A DNA stretch of 64,000 nucleotides from Vibrio gangliei (GCF_026001925.1 NZ_AP021870.1:186001-250000), one strand, 5' to 3'. Positions 52,080 through 61,541 are shown, counted from the stretch's first letter. A program made the numbers and translations. Notes: generated by a model from the letters alone, not told the origin.

Positions 52080-53696
52080 ATGAAGCAATCTCTAATTGCG
52101 TCTGCGGTGTTATTTGCTGCGAGTTTATCGGCTCAAGCGGCTGATGTTAGCCCTAGTGATGTATTAGCTAAACAACAAGAACTCGTAAGAGGAAACGGTG
52201 CTGAGCCAAGTACATTGGACCCAACATTTGTTAATTCAGGCATGCCTGGTGACATTATCGATAACGATATGTTTGAAGGTTTTTTGATTGAAAATGCGCA
52301 TGGACAAATTATCGCAGGTCAAGCCATAAAATGGGTGGTTTCTGAAGATGGCAAAATCGTTACTTTCACACTGCGTGATGGCTTGAAGTGGTCAAACGGG
52401 GAGCCAGTTTTAGCGTCTGATTTCGTGTTTGCGTGGCAAAGAGCGGTGGACCCAAATACGGGCAATAATACCGGTCATTACTTTACCACGGCTAACATAG
52501 TTAACGCGGAAGCAATTCTAAAAGGCGATAAACCAGCTTCATCATTAGGTATCAAAGCTCTTGATGATAAAACGGTAGAAATTCAGTTAGCCAAACCAAC
52601 GCCTTATTTCTTGAGTTTAATGAGCATCAAAACTTTCTTCCCACTGCCAAAAAAAGTAGTGGAGAAATTTGGCGATCAATGGACTCGCCCTGAGAACATA
52701 GTCACTAACGGTGCGTACAAATTAGTAAAATGGGTGCCGAATGAATACGTAGAAGTGGCTCGCAATCCTCAATATTGGAATAACGATAAAACCGTCATTA
52801 ATAAAGTGACTTACTTAGGTCTTGAGTCGCAAGCTGCCGAATTAGCACGTTTTCAAGCGGGTGAAATCGACATGACCAACCGAGTGCAGCTTGAGTACTA
52901 TCAAAAACTCATCAAAGAAAATCCAGCTCAAATTAAAGCGCAGCCATTACTTGGTACTTATTTATATTCTTTCAATATCAAGCAAAAACCGTTTGATGAT
53001 GTTCGTGTACGCCAAGCTCTGAGCATGGCCGTTGACCGTGATATTTTAGTTGAAAAAATCACAGGACAAGGCGAACCCGCTGCTTATTCGCTTGTGCCAC
53101 CTACAATTCCAGATTATCAATCCGCATTGCCAGAGTTTGCTAAGCTTGATCAAAAGCAGCGCATGGAAAAGGCTGCAGCGCTCTTGAAAGAGGCAGGTTA
53201 TGACCAGCAGCATCCACTTTCATTTACCTTGACTTATAACACCAGTGAAAACCATAAGAAGATTGCGTTAGCCTTGGCATCAATGTGGAAGCCACTGGGT
53301 GTAAAAGTCGAATTAAGAAATATGGAATGGCAGGCGTATGTTGCGAGCAAAGGGGAAGGTGATTACCAAATGGCTCGCTCTTGGGCATTTGCCGATTATC
53401 CAGAGCCATCAGGTTTACTCGATAGTTTTACCTGTGGTCATGTCGCCAATGAAAGTGGCTACTGTGATCCGAAATTTGATGATTTAATGAAAAAAGCAAG
53501 CAATGAAGCAGATCAAACTAAGCGCTATCAGATCTACCAGCAAGCAGAAGCATTATTGAATCAAGCAGAACCATTTATTCCTCTGCACCATTACATGCAC
53601 ACAAGACTGGTTCGTGAAACGCTAAAAGGGTTCCCTGACAACAACCCGAAAGGCAATATTTACGCGAAAGACATGTATTTTGTGCAGCCTAAATAA
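52080..53696 (+). CDS. Oligopeptide ABC transporter substrate-binding protein (OppA/MppA-type)
   Basis: A 538-residue periplasmic family 5 solute-binding protein. The signal peptide is MKQSLIASAVLFAASLSAQA. Mature features match OppA: RGNGAEPSTLDPTFVNSGMPGD, TFTLRDGLKWSNGEPVLASDFVFAWQRAVDPNTG-type segment (conserved WSNG and AWQR), NGAYKLVKW and VRQALSMAVDRDIL. It binds di- to pentapeptides or cell-wall peptides. AAGGAAGATAAG precedes the ATG. No oppBCDF genes follow, since a terminator comes 53 bases after the stop, so it must use permeases encoded elsewhere, as MppA does. Confidence 0.9.
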   Translation: MKQSLIASAVLFAASLSAQAADVSPSDVLAKQQELVRGNGAEPSTLDPTFVNSGMPGDIIDNDMFEGFLIENAHGQIIAGQAIKWVVSEDGKIVTFTLRDGLKWSNGEPVLASDFVFAWQRAVDPNTGNNTGHYFTTANIVNAEAILKGDKPASSLGIKALDDKTVEIQLAKPTPYFLSLMSIKTFFPLPKKVVEKFGDQWTRPENIVTNGAYKLVKWVPNEYVEVARNPQYWNNDKTVINKVTYLGLESQAAELARFQAGEIDMTNRVQLEYYQKLIKENPAQIKAQPLLGTYLYSFNIKQKPFDDVRVRQALSMAVDRDILVEKITGQGEPAAYSLVPPTIPDYQSALPEFAKLDQKQRMEKAAALLKEAGYDQQHPLSFTLTYNTSENHKKIALALASMWKPLGVKVELRNMEWQAYVASKGEGDYQMARSWAFADYPEPSGLLDSFTCGHVANESGYCDPKFDDLMKKASNEADQTKRYQIYQQAEALLNQAEPFIPLHHYMHTRLVRETLKGFPDNNPKGNIYAKDMYFVQPK

Positions 53697-53749
53697 TTGC
53701 ATTAACACTCTGGCTTGTTGTTGAAGAGCAAGCCTATACCATCAAAATT

Positions 53750-53776
53750 AAAGGAGCAGTCTCATGCTCCTTTTTT
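53750..53776 (+). terminator. Terminator of the oligopeptide-binding protein gene
   Basis: AAAGGAGC and GCTCCTTT form an 8-bp stem with an eight-base loop, followed by a T6 run. Confidence 0.88.
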
Positions 53777-53815
53777 CTTTTTAACCTCAGCTTCGGTATT
53801 TCTCCAGCGTTCAGT

Positions 53816-55087
53816 TTATTTTAGGCTGTATTCCGTTGCCGTACGTTTCTTGAACCATGTACCCCAAGGCAGCATCAATAAAATGAAAATAGTGAGGGCA
53901 TAGAGCATGCTCCAGCCTAAGCAGATGAACACAACAGTACAAAGTAAAGTCGAAAATCCGGCGAGATATTTTGCCCAGCCAGTCAGCAAGCGAAATGCCG
54001 AAAACATGGCGAGCAGATAAAGCAGCACAAATACACTGTTGGCTAATTTGACGAGCAATTCGAGGTCCAAATTGACGATATGGCTTAACGAAATGGAGAG
54101 AAATAACACCGCCGCCACTGCATAGGTTGCCCCCGTAGGCACACCTCGTTTAGACAGTTGCGCTAATCGACTGTGTGGTTGGTAATCGCGGCTTTGTGCC
54201 CACACCAATCTAATCATGCTTTGGGTATATAAGTTGATGCTCGCAAAGCAGGCAAAGTAACCAATTACTGTGATCATAATGCTCGCTTTGTCGCCAAGTA
54301 ATTGCTCGCTTAGCCAAGGAATTGAGCTGTGCGCTGCCACATTAGGTTCAAAAGCGTGGAATTTTAAGATCACCACAGAACACGCCCAATAAATGAAACC
54401 GGCAACAAAACACCCCAGAATGATGGCAATAGGGAAATCTCGTTGAGGTTTTTTAAATTCTTCTCCCATGTGAGAAAACGCCTCAATCCCCACAAAGCAC
54501 CAGAACATCACCGCCAAAGCACTGCCAAGAGGCACAATGGATGAAGGATTTAATGCTGGCATGGCAATGTCAGGTAGCAAAATGTCACCTTGCCAAAAGA
54601 ACACCGCCACCAGTGCAAAAATACCGAATGCGATTAAGGCTTGAAATTGGGAAGAAGATTTGCTGCCGAGTAACGTTAAAGCCAGAATAAGCAATAGGCT
54701 CAATACTTCAGCGAAATATTGATTGGCCATAACCTCTGGCAGTAAGGCTTTACCGAACCCACCTGCGAGCGTTAACGCAGCAGGTAAGCCAACGGGCAAT
54801 ACACTTAAAAACAGCCAAGCAACACTGCGCTCAGCCCTGCGGTTAAAAGCTTGTTTGACAAAGTAGGCTGTGCCACCTGCGTTTGGATATTGCTTACCGA
54901 GGATCGCAAAAGTGAGAGCAATTGGGCAGATGGCGAGAAATAAAATGACCCAAGCCCACAGAGACCACTCACCAGCAAGGTTGGCGGCGATAGCTGGGAT
55001 CATAAAAAGCCCTGTGCCTAATAAAGTGGTGGAGAGTTGCCCGACACCACCAAGTAAAGTGATGTCTTTGTTCAGTTCTTGGCTCAT
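53816..55087 (-). CDS. yjeH: YjeH-type amino acid exporter (APC family)
   Basis: A 423-residue APC-superfamily transporter with about twelve membrane helices. The start MSQELNKDITLLGGVGQLSTTLLGTGLFMIPA and the following GGTAYFVKQAF match YjeH of E. coli, which exports L-methionine and branched-chain amino acids; FWCFVGIEAFSHMGEEFK is the typical helix 6 region. The stop lies six bases before the next start of the upstream AEC gene is finished, and the pair reads in the same direction, so they form a likely two-gene transporter operon. Substrate assignment is by homology only. Confidence 0.85.
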   Translation of the reverse strand: MSQELNKDITLLGGVGQLSTTLLGTGLFMIPAIAANLAGEWSLWAWVILFLAICPIALTFAILGKQYPNAGGTAYFVKQAFNRRAERSVAWLFLSVLPVGLPAALTLAGGFGKALLPEVMANQYFAEVLSLLLILALTLLGSKSSSQFQALIAFGIFALVAVFFWQGDILLPDIAMPALNPSSIVPLGSALAVMFWCFVGIEAFSHMGEEFKKPQRDFPIAIILGCFVAGFIYWACSVVILKFHAFEPNVAAHSSIPWLSEQLLGDKASIMITVIGYFACFASINLYTQSMIRLVWAQSRDYQPHSRLAQLSKRGVPTGATYAVAAVLFLSISLSHIVNLDLELLVKLANSVFVLLYLLAMFSAFRLLTGWAKYLAGFSTLLCTVVFICLGWSMLYALTIFILLMLPWGTWFKKRTATEYSLK

Positions 55088-55093
55088 AAATAT

Positions 55094-56050
55094 CTACATC
55101 AAGTTGAGGCTGGAAAGTAATACAATGCCGAGTGTGCAGGTCACAATGGATCCTACGGTGGTTAACGCAATAATATTGGCAGCGAGGGTCGCATTACCGC
55201 CCATGGCCCTTGCCATCACATAGCTAGCTGCCGCAGCAGGGGAAGAGCTCATAAAGAAAATAATACCCAGCTCTAAACCATGAAATCCGTACCAATACCC
55301 ACCTAAGGTGATAAGCAATGGACACAAAATTAGCTTGTAACTGCTTGAAATGATGTTGGCGGCTTTATCGTGGCGTAACTCACTGATATTTAAAGAACCA
55401 CCGGTGCACAATAATGCGAGAGGCAATGTCATATTGGCAAAATATTGCCCCGTATGCAGTAACATTTGTGGCACCGTGACTGAGAATTCATGCAAGCTGA
55501 AAGCAAGAAGAATTGCAATGATCAGTGGATTTTTGATAATAGAAATCAGCATGTTTTTGTAGGTATTGACGTCCGGTTGCTGATTTTTAGGCGATAAAGT
55601 GATCACCGCTAAGATGTTATACAGTACGGTCACTGCAGCAACATAAATGGCCGCAATTGCCACCCCTTCATTGCCATAGGCATTGGCAACATAAGCGAGG
55701 CCAATAATCCCTGTGTTAGAGCGAAATGCCCCTTGAATGATCACACCATTTTGACTGCCATCTTTCATTAACCATTTCACGGTAAAAGTGGAAAAGATAA
55801 AAAACGCAATATTGGCTATCACCGCAAAGCCGACAAGCGGAATACTGCTATCACTGATGGAGTCCGATTTAATAATACTTAAAAACAGTAAGGCAGGGAG
55901 GGTAACCTTAAACACCAATTTAGAGGCTATATCGATAAAGGTGTCATTGATAATATGGATTCGTCTCAGGAACACACCCAGTAGCAACATGAGGCAAATA
56001 GGACCAGTAATGGACGCGGAAAAGAGAAACTGCTCGATAATGCCTGACAT
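55094..56050 (-). CDS. AEC (auxin efflux carrier) family transporter
   Basis: A 318-residue membrane protein with ten predicted helices in two repeats. GPICLMLLLGVFLRRIHIIND at the N-terminus and LPALLFLSIIKSD follow the AEC pattern, and SSSPAAAASYVMARAMGGN near residue 270 is the second-repeat glycine/proline-bearing segment typical of MleP/YfdV-type carriers of organic acids or amino acids. It lies six bases upstream of the yjeH-like start on the same strand. The substrate is unknown. Confidence 0.87.
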   Translation of the reverse strand: MSGIIEQFLFSASITGPICLMLLLGVFLRRIHIINDTFIDIASKLVFKVTLPALLFLSIIKSDSISDSSIPLVGFAVIANIAFFIFSTFTVKWLMKDGSQNGVIIQGAFRSNTGIIGLAYVANAYGNEGVAIAAIYVAAVTVLYNILAVITLSPKNQQPDVNTYKNMLISIIKNPLIIAILLAFSLHEFSVTVPQMLLHTGQYFANMTLPLALLCTGGSLNISELRHDKAANIISSSYKLILCPLLITLGGYWYGFHGLELGIIFFMSSSPAAAASYVMARAMGGNATLAANIIALTTVGSIVTCTLGIVLLSSLNLM

Positions 56051-56263
56051 GATCCATCCATAGAGATTGTGAAAAGAAAAAATAGTTTTCTTGCTAACTA
56101 ATTATGATCATTTTTATCACAAATTTTTGCCTGAAAGAATGGTATCGATGGTAATTTCAGCGATTAATTGCAAAGCTGTTTCAAAATGTTGCGTTTCATA
56201 TAACGAATGTGACACATTGTGCGGCTGAATGTCTCTCTGCCTTGCAATAAGTAGGATGTGTAA

Positions 56264-57136
56264 ATGAGCAATAAAATTTATTTTAATACCCCAAGTCGTT
56301 TTAGCTTAAAGCGCAGTTTGGTGAATGTGTCTACTCGTCTTCACCATACATTAGCGCGAAAGCATGCGATTAAAACGGCAAAAAAGTTATTGCTGACCCC
56401 TGCTCGCTTAAAGGTGAAGAACACAGAGCCTCAAGGCATTGTGCGTGGCAAAGTTTCATGTGATGAAGGCACGTTAACCACCTATTCCTTAGGCCAAGGT
56501 CCGATTTGGTTAGTCACGCACGGATGGTCGGGTTCCACCTCACAATTTTATCCGTTGATGGAGCATATTGCTCAACAAGGCTTTACCGCATTGGCCTTTG
56601 ATTATGCTGGTCATGGTGAAAGTGAAGGGCGTTATGGGCACTTGCCCGCGTTTGTGAATGCGCTGGAAGCGATGGCGGATTCTTGTGGTGACATTGTTGG
56701 TATTGCGGCTCACAGTATGGGCAGTGCAGCGGTATTGGAATCGAAACATGAGAAACTTCAGAGTATTCCATTACTGCTGGTTGCGCCGGTGTTGGACTAT
56801 TTGGAAAACTTAATGCGAGCCGTCTCACGTTCAGGGTTTTCGATGAAACTGTTTAACGAAGTGATCTCCGAAGTCGAGCAGGAGTACCAATATCCGCTTC
56901 AATCCATTAATCCTCAGCAACACTTACTTGAACGTCAAAGCACAACGATCATTGTGCATGATGATGCAGATCGATTTGCTAAATTGCCGATTAGCCAAAT
57001 GATGGCAAAACAAAGCGCTTTGGTTGAATTAGTGACGACAACAGGTTTTGGGCACAGCAGAATCATGACTTCTCAACAAGTGATGGATGCATTTGATCGC
57101 CTTGCGCTTGCTGATACTAAGGTCAACAGATACTAG
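56264..57136 (+). CDS. Alpha/beta hydrolase
   Basis: A 290-residue serine hydrolase without signal peptide. The oxyanion-side motif is WLVTHGWSGSTSQFYPL, the strand before helix A reads ALAFDYAGHGESEGRYG, the nucleophile elbow is IAAHSMGSAAV (Ser near residue 150), an acid is likely in IIVHDDADRFA and the catalytic His is in TTGFGHSRIM. The first 60 residues are basic and amphipathic and could associate with membrane. Substrate unknown; esterase or lysophospholipase are guesses. Start ATG at 56264 follows AGTAGGATGTGTAA. Confidence 0.85.
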   Translation: MSNKIYFNTPSRFSLKRSLVNVSTRLHHTLARKHAIKTAKKLLLTPARLKVKNTEPQGIVRGKVSCDEGTLTTYSLGQGPIWLVTHGWSGSTSQFYPLMEHIAQQGFTALAFDYAGHGESEGRYGHLPAFVNALEAMADSCGDIVGIAAHSMGSAAVLESKHEKLQSIPLLLVAPVLDYLENLMRAVSRSGFSMKLFNEVISEVEQEYQYPLQSINPQQHLLERQSTTIIVHDDADRFAKLPISQMMAKQSALVELVTTTGFGHSRIMTSQQVMDAFDRLALADTKVNRY

Positions 57137-57220
57137 CACAAACTGAAAATAAAACTTGAGCTCTGGCTTGCGATTGTATACAACAATGCTTGTTATTTTA
57201 TATCTCATAAGGACATGAAG

Positions 57221-57502
57221 ATGATCAAAGAAAATACTTATTTCGAAGGCAGCGTTAAATCTCTTGGTTTTACTCAACAAGACGGCGATAGCAGCGTTGG
57301 TGTGATGGCTGCGGGTGAATACACATTTGGCACCGCTGCCCCAGAGCGTATGACCGTCGTCAAAGGCGCATTAACGGTGAAGCTGCCTGGCACACAAGAT
57401 TGGGTGACCTATCAATCTGGCGAATCTTTCAATGTGATTGGTGATTCGTCTTTTGACTTGAAAGTTGAAGTGGCAACGGCTTACCTTTGTGAGTATTTGT
57501 AA
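57221..57502 (+). CDS. ppnP: Pyrimidine/purine nucleoside phosphorylase
   Basis: A 93-residue cupin of the PpnP (YaiE, DUF1255) family that phosphorolyses uridine, adenosine and other nucleosides. The family pattern is clear: [40 protein letters not shown] and [32 protein letters not shown] ending (YLCEYL). The ATG at 57221 is preferred since AAGGAC sits eight bases upstream; the ATG at 57215 is too close to it. Downstream of an alpha/beta hydrolase, 84 bp away. Terminator follows. Confidence 0.92.
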   Translation: MIKENTYFEGSVKSLGFTQQDGDSSVGVMAAGEYTFGTAAPERMTVVKGALTVKLPGTQDWVTYQSGESFNVIGDSSFDLKVEVATAYLCEYL

Positions 57503-57551
57503 TCGTTGTTAGCGTTAATTTAGTTAGCGTTTTCCAATTTTCACTATGAAT

Positions 57552-57590
57552 AAAAATCAAACATGAGTGTAGGCTTGTGTTTGATTTTTT
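57552..57590 (+). terminator. Terminator of ppnP
   Basis: AAAAATCAAACA and TGTTTGATTTTT form a perfect 12-bp stem with a 14-base loop, running into further T residues. Confidence 0.85.
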
Positions 57591-57756
57591 GTTTTTAGGG
57601 CTATGCTTTTTGAAGTAGGGGAAACATGCAGCTTACTAACAGTTATTTATAAAACCAGTTATTCATAAAACTAACAGTGGGTGCAATTATCCAGTACAAT
57701 GCTTGAATGTAACAAAATGTAATTTACTATTTATTTTCGCTTATATCGGAGTATTC

Positions 57757-58311
57757 ATGCCTATTACCGTTCTTGACCCTAAAACAGCCTTGATCGTCAT
57801 TGATTTACAAAAAGGTATTTTGGCTTTGCCAACTTGCCATGACACGGATCCGGTTGTTGAGAAGTCTTGCCAACTTATTGAAGCGTTTCGATCTAAGCAG
57901 CAGCCTGTTGTACTGGTTAACGTAGCGGGCGGCGCACCAGGTCGTAATGAACAAGTGGCTTCGCATGGCGAACTACCCGCTGATTGGGCTGAATTAGATG
58001 CTCGCTTAGATGTTCAACCAAGCGATCACCTAGTGACTAAGAAAACTTGGGGCGCATTTACCAATACCGATTTAGATGAATACTTAAAAGCTAATCAGGT
58101 GACACAAGTGGTGGTCGTGGGTGTTGCGACCAGTATTGGCGTGGAGTCGACTGCACGTCAAGCGTGGGAGTTGGGTTACAACGTTACTCTTGCGACGGAT
58201 GCGATGACAGACCTGAACCTAGATACACATAACAACAGCGTTAATCTGATTTTCCCGCGTTTAGCCGAGACAGGTTCAACTCAAGATGTATTATCGCTTC
58301 TTAATGCTTAA
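57757..58311 (+). CDS. Isochorismatase-family hydrolase lacking the usual nucleophile Cys
   Basis: A 184-residue protein of the isochorismatase/cysteine hydrolase superfamily. The catalytic Asp is in LIVIDLQKGI (about residue 19) and the Lys in VTKKTWGAF (about 92). The nucleophile loop normally reading T-x-x-C-V-x-x-T here reads VATSIGVESTARQA, with Gly in place of Cys. Isochorismatases that cleave a vinyl ether also lack the Cys, so an enzyme using only the Asp/Lys pair is possible; amidase chemistry is unlikely. The ATG at 57757 has GGAG upstream. A seven-base tandem repeat overlaps the stop codon. Confidence 0.85.
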   Translation: MPITVLDPKTALIVIDLQKGILALPTCHDTDPVVEKSCQLIEAFRSKQQPVVLVNVAGGAPGRNEQVASHGELPADWAELDARLDVQPSDHLVTKKTWGAFTNTDLDEYLKANQVTQVVVVGVATSIGVESTARQAWELGYNVTLATDAMTDLNLDTHNNSVNLIFPRLAETGSTQDVLSLLNA

Positions 58312-58333
58312 TGCTTAATGCTTAATGCTTAAT
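58301..58333 (+). repeat. Heptanucleotide tandem repeat at the end of the isochorismatase-like gene
   Basis: TTAATGC is repeated four times in a row plus a partial fifth unit (TTAAT). It covers the last two codons and the stop. Since 7 is not a multiple of three, copy-number change would shift frames, but the unit itself supplies stops. Confidence 0.9.
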
Positions 58334-58365
58334 ACGGCGTTTTAAGTGTTTCGTTAGTATAAAAA

Positions 58366-58401
58366 ACAAAGGCCAAGCAGAGTGATTTGCTTGGCCTTTG
58401 T
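58366..58401. terminator. Bidirectional terminator between isochorismatase-like and AspA-like genes
   Basis: ACAAAGGCCAAGCA pairs with TGCTTGGCCTTTGT, a perfect 14-bp stem with an eight-base loop. The minus strand continues with a T6 run, so it best serves the rimB-rimK operon. Confidence 0.85.
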
Positions 58402-58447
58402 GCTTAATAAAGCGCTTTATGTTTGCTCGTAGTAAAGAAACAACGGA

Positions 58448-59602
58448 TTAATTATTGATTTTATCGCGATCTTGGTTCGGGACTGCAATAAAGCCAGTCG
58501 TAATGCTTTCTTCTTTCGCTTCGACGTGTTCAATCACTTGGTCGATGTAACTTTCGACTTTATCACCCACTTCGTCATTGTCTTCACTAAAGTAAGCGAG
58601 GTGGAAAACCGCATCACCTTCGTTCACCAATGGCAATGTTTGCTGACCAATCACGATGCCATCTTTTGGTGCGTTCATGGTGATTTCTTCATGTCCAAGC
58701 GGTGAGCTGATATAAGCCAGCACTTGCCCTTTGTGTACTCGGTCACCCAAGGTCACCATAGTACGAAGAATGCCGTCGCTTTCTGCGCGAACCCAATTGG
58801 TTGATTTTGCAATCACCGACTCAGGAACTTTTTTACGACTCATGCGCTGCATACCTAAGGCTTGCATTACACGTTGTACACCTAAAATACCCGCATTGAT
58901 GGCAATGGGCTCAAAGCGAAGCGCTTCACCGGCTTCATAAGTTAACACTGGCGTGCCAAATTTCTCTGCTTCAGCACGTAATGAACCGTCACGCAGCGCA
59001 GCATCAATGATCACTGGTGTGCCGAAGGCTTTCGCCATGCGCAGTGTTTCTGGGTTATCTAAGCAAGCACGGATTTGCGGCAAGTTGGTTCTATGAATCG
59101 CGCCAGTGTGCAAATCAATGATGTAATCCGCTTTTTTCGCCACATCGGTAAAGAACGTGTAAGCGATACGTGAAGCCAGAGAGCCTTGCTCTGAACCCGG
59201 AAAACAACGGTTCAAGTCACGGCGGTCAGGCAAATAACGTGACTTATGAATAAAGCCAAATACGTTCACGATTGGCACCGCAATGAGGGTGCCTTTGAGT
59301 TTGTTGGCATCAATTTTTTCGATCAATTGACGCACAATTTCAACACCATTGAGCTCATCGCCATGAATCGCAGCGTTGACCATCAAAATCGGCCCAGCTT
59401 GCTTACCATGAATAATTTCAACAGGAATCGAAAGCGGCGAATGGGTATAGAGTTTCGCTGCTTCGATTTCCAATACTTTACGTTCACCGGCTTGTACGGT
59501 ATGGCCCATGAATTCAAAAGGTGAATTTTTTTTCACTCTTCTTTTTTCGCCACGCTCAGATTTATCCACGCCCACGAGTTTTGGTTCCTTTTGCTGATGC
59601 AT
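58448..59602 (-). CDS. Succinylglutamate desuccinylase/aspartoacylase-family zinc hydrolase
   Basis: A protein of about 384 residues in the AstE/AspA (M14-like) family. Zinc ligands are in [13 protein letters not shown] (His and Glu) and DLHTGAIHR (His), and the catalytic Glu is probably in [11 protein letters not shown]. The last 110 residues form a separate lipoyl-like or barrel-sandwich domain ([25 protein letters not shown]). The start is uncertain: ATG 59602, ATG 59623 and GTG codons near 59572 are all open, and all upstream ones overlap the rimK end (59562). Third gene of a rimB-rimK-aspA-like operon, which suggests work on the poly-glutamate or ATP-grasp products of RimK. Confidence 0.82.
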   Translation of the reverse strand: MHQQKEPKLVGVDKSERGEKRRVKKNSPFEFMGHTVQAGERKVLEIEAAKLYTHSPLSIPVEIIHGKQAGPILMVNAAIHGDELNGVEIVRQLIEKIDANKLKGTLIAVPIVNVFGFIHKSRYLPDRRDLNRCFPGSEQGSLASRIAYTFFTDVAKKADYIIDLHTGAIHRTNLPQIRACLDNPETLRMAKAFGTPVIIDAALRDGSLRAEAEKFGTPVLTYEAGEALRFEPIAINAGILGVQRVMQALGMQRMSRKKVPESVIAKSTNWVRAESDGILRTMVTLGDRVHKGQVLAYISSPLGHEEITMNAPKDGIVIGQQTLPLVNEGDAVFHLAYFSEDNDEVGDKVESYIDQVIEHVEAKEESITTGFIAVPNQDRDKINN

Positions 59603-60467
59603 TCTTTTCAATAAAGTCCACAATCATGCCTGCAACATCTTTCCCTGTTGCGGCTTCAATACCTTCAAGACCTGGTGATGAGTTCACCTCCATGACTAAA
59701 GGACCACGAGAAGAGCGAAGTAAATCGACCCCCGCTACATTTAAGCCCATGATTTTGGCTGCAGCGACGGCGGTTTTACGCTCTTCAGGTGTAATTCGTA
59801 CTAATGAAGCAGTACCGCCACGGTGAAGGTTAGAACGGAATTCCCCTTCGCCAGCTTGACGTTTCATGGCGGCAATCACTTTATCGCCAATCACAAAACA
59901 GCGAATATCCGCGCCGCCTGCTTCTTTAATGTATTCTTGTACCATGATGTTGGCTTTCAAGCCCATAAAGGCTTCAACCACGCTTTCGGCGGCCTTACGT
60001 GTTTCTGCTAATACCACGCCAATACCTTGCGTGCCTTCGAGTAGTTTGATCACCACTGGCGCGCCGCCAACCATGTCGAGTAGGTCTTTAATATCATCAG
60101 GTTTACTCGCAAAGCCCGTGATTGGCATGCCGATGCCTTTTCGAGAAAGCAGCTGCATAGAGCGTAGTTTGTCGCGAGAACGGGTAATCGCCACGGATTC
60201 ATTGACCGGGTAAACGCCCATCATTTCAAATTGGCGTAAAACCGCTGTGCCGTAAAACGTTACAGAAGCACCGATACGCGGAACAATCGCATCAAAATCT
60301 TTCAGCTCTTCACCTTTAAAATGAATCTCAGGCTTATCTGAGTTGATGTTCATATAACAACGTAGCGCATCAATCACTTTCACTTCATGACCGCGTTTTT
60401 GGCAAGCCTCGATTAAACGCTTAGTAGAATATAAAGAGCGGTTACGAGATAAAATTCCGATTTTCAT
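59562..60467 (-). CDS. rimK: ATP-grasp alpha-L-glutamate ligase RimK
   Basis: A 301-residue ATP-grasp ligase that adds glutamates to the C-terminus of ribosomal protein S6 and can make poly-alpha-glutamate. Features: [21 protein letters not shown] start, [16 protein letters not shown]-grasp lysine and glycine loop [21 protein letters not shown], the [20 protein letters not shown] stretch in two conserved blocks and the metal-binding [12 protein letters not shown]. It has the standard family length. It overlaps the AspA-like gene downstream and follows rimB after 26 bp, so it belongs to one operon. Confidence 0.93.
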   Translation of the reverse strand: MKIGILSRNRSLYSTKRLIEACQKRGHEVKVIDALRCYMNINSDKPEIHFKGEELKDFDAIVPRIGASVTFYGTAVLRQFEMMGVYPVNESVAITRSRDKLRSMQLLSRKGIGMPITGFASKPDDIKDLLDMVGGAPVVIKLLEGTQGIGVVLAETRKAAESVVEAFMGLKANIMVQEYIKEAGGADIRCFVIGDKVIAAMKRQAGEGEFRSNLHRGGTASLVRITPEERKTAVAAAKIMGLNVAGVDLLRSSRGPLVMEVNSSPGLEGIEAATGKDVAGMIVDFIEKNASAKGTKTRGRG

Positions 60468-60493
60468 AAATCGTGTTCCTTAGAATCTGTTGA

Positions 60494-60934
60494 CTAATGT
60501 GTCTCAGGTGAAGCAATTAAAAAAGAAGCGGTAGGGTCGACAATAATGCGATGGTGCATGGCCGTACGTCCTAACAACATTCTAAATAGCATATTCTCAC
60601 GATTGGTGAGGGTGACTTCGATGGGCCACTCTTCATTATTAAATCGGAGAAGGGTTTTAATGACATAGCGCTGTTCTTCATGACCGCCAGAATCTTTCAC
60701 TGTACGTTGGTCGATAACTTTTGCTACGCATTCTTTTACGTAATCATCATTTTTTTGTTCAGGGTGAATCCAGAAACGGACCCACAATTCGCCATCTTGT
60801 TCAAACGGCTCAATCTTAAAGGTATGCAGGCAAGAACTGCGCGCACCGGTATCGACTTTTGCCTTGATTTGTTCAATGCCAAGCTCTGGTAAAGCAAGCA
60901 TTTCCCGCCATCCTACAATGATTTTATTTGTCAT
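60494..60934 (-). CDS. RimB-type retropepsin-like protease
   Basis: A 146-residue protein of the family annotated as ATP-dependent zinc protease or RimB. The aspartic protease-like motif KAKVDTGARSSCLH is at about residue 26, and MLFRMLLGRTAMHHRIIVDP forms the second conserved block near the C-terminus. In Pseudomonas, RimB is reported to trim glutamate tails added by RimK. The ATG at 60934 matches homologues (MTNKIIVGWREML); upstream ATGs at 60985 and 60973 are open but lack support. The order rimB-rimK-aspA-like is conserved enough to infer joint function. Confidence 0.85.
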   Translation of the reverse strand: MTNKIIVGWREMLALPELGIEQIKAKVDTGARSSCLHTFKIEPFEQDGELWVRFWIHPEQKNDDYVKECVAKVIDQRTVKDSGGHEEQRYVIKTLLRFNNEEWPIEVTLTNRENMLFRMLLGRTAMHHRIIVDPTASFLIASPETH

Positions 60935-61541
60935 CTGTATATCGCTAAGGTTGGTGTAAATGAATGCGCTCATCGCTACGAGCACGAGAAAAATACAATT
61001 CGCTAATGGTTAGTGAACAGAGTGTTCGCACTTTGAAGTCACTTGGGTATAATCACATTAAATGTAAGTGTTTTTACTATAACAAATGATTAACGAGATA
61101 GGTGTGTTTTCGGCGCGAATTTAACAATAATTTTTTTCTCAGTCTCGTGAAAAGTTTTTGTCTAAACGATAAAAATAATTGTCCATAGATGAGGCGTATT
61201 GATGTTGGTGGTTGAGTATGAGAGCAAAAAAAAACCTTTCCCAAATCAATGGGAAAGGTAACCTCAAAGGAAAATAACATGAACCAACTAACCACATTGC
61301 TGTGAGAGATTGGCCTCACGAATACTGCCATGTATTCAATGTATATAAAGCAGAATGCGTGCCAAATTTTTAATTGGTTGATTTTCCTTATTATTGTTGC
61401 ATTTGTGTATTCTGTTTGTAGACAAAAATGTGATTCATGCACTCAATTAGGGATGAATGATGATTTTTGGTGCGCTTGGGGACTCATTTTATCGGTAAGC
61501 TGTGTTTATCTTAGTAAGACAAACACGAGCTTAAAAAATTA
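60935..61541. other. 600-bp intergenic stretch between rimB and cysM
   Basis: The part next to rimB must contain its promoter. It also holds an element TTTGAAGTCACTTGGGTATAA (61032-61052) related to the one at 8521-8543. A 10-bp hairpin ACCTTTCCCA / TGGGAAAGGT (61231-61256) is flanked by a run of nine A, so it would be a terminator on the minus strand, about 290 bp beyond the cysM stop. Right after it comes AAAGGAAAATAAC and an 8-codon ORF (61279-61305, MNQLTTLL). A 71-codon frame at 61330-61545 is listed separately. Confidence 0.5.

Noticed and set aside
61077..61442. 121-codon minus-strand frame in the rimB-cysM spacer
   Set aside because: Composition is unlike the neighbouring genes, no ribosome binding site, and it runs through a terminator-like hairpin and its A/T tract.
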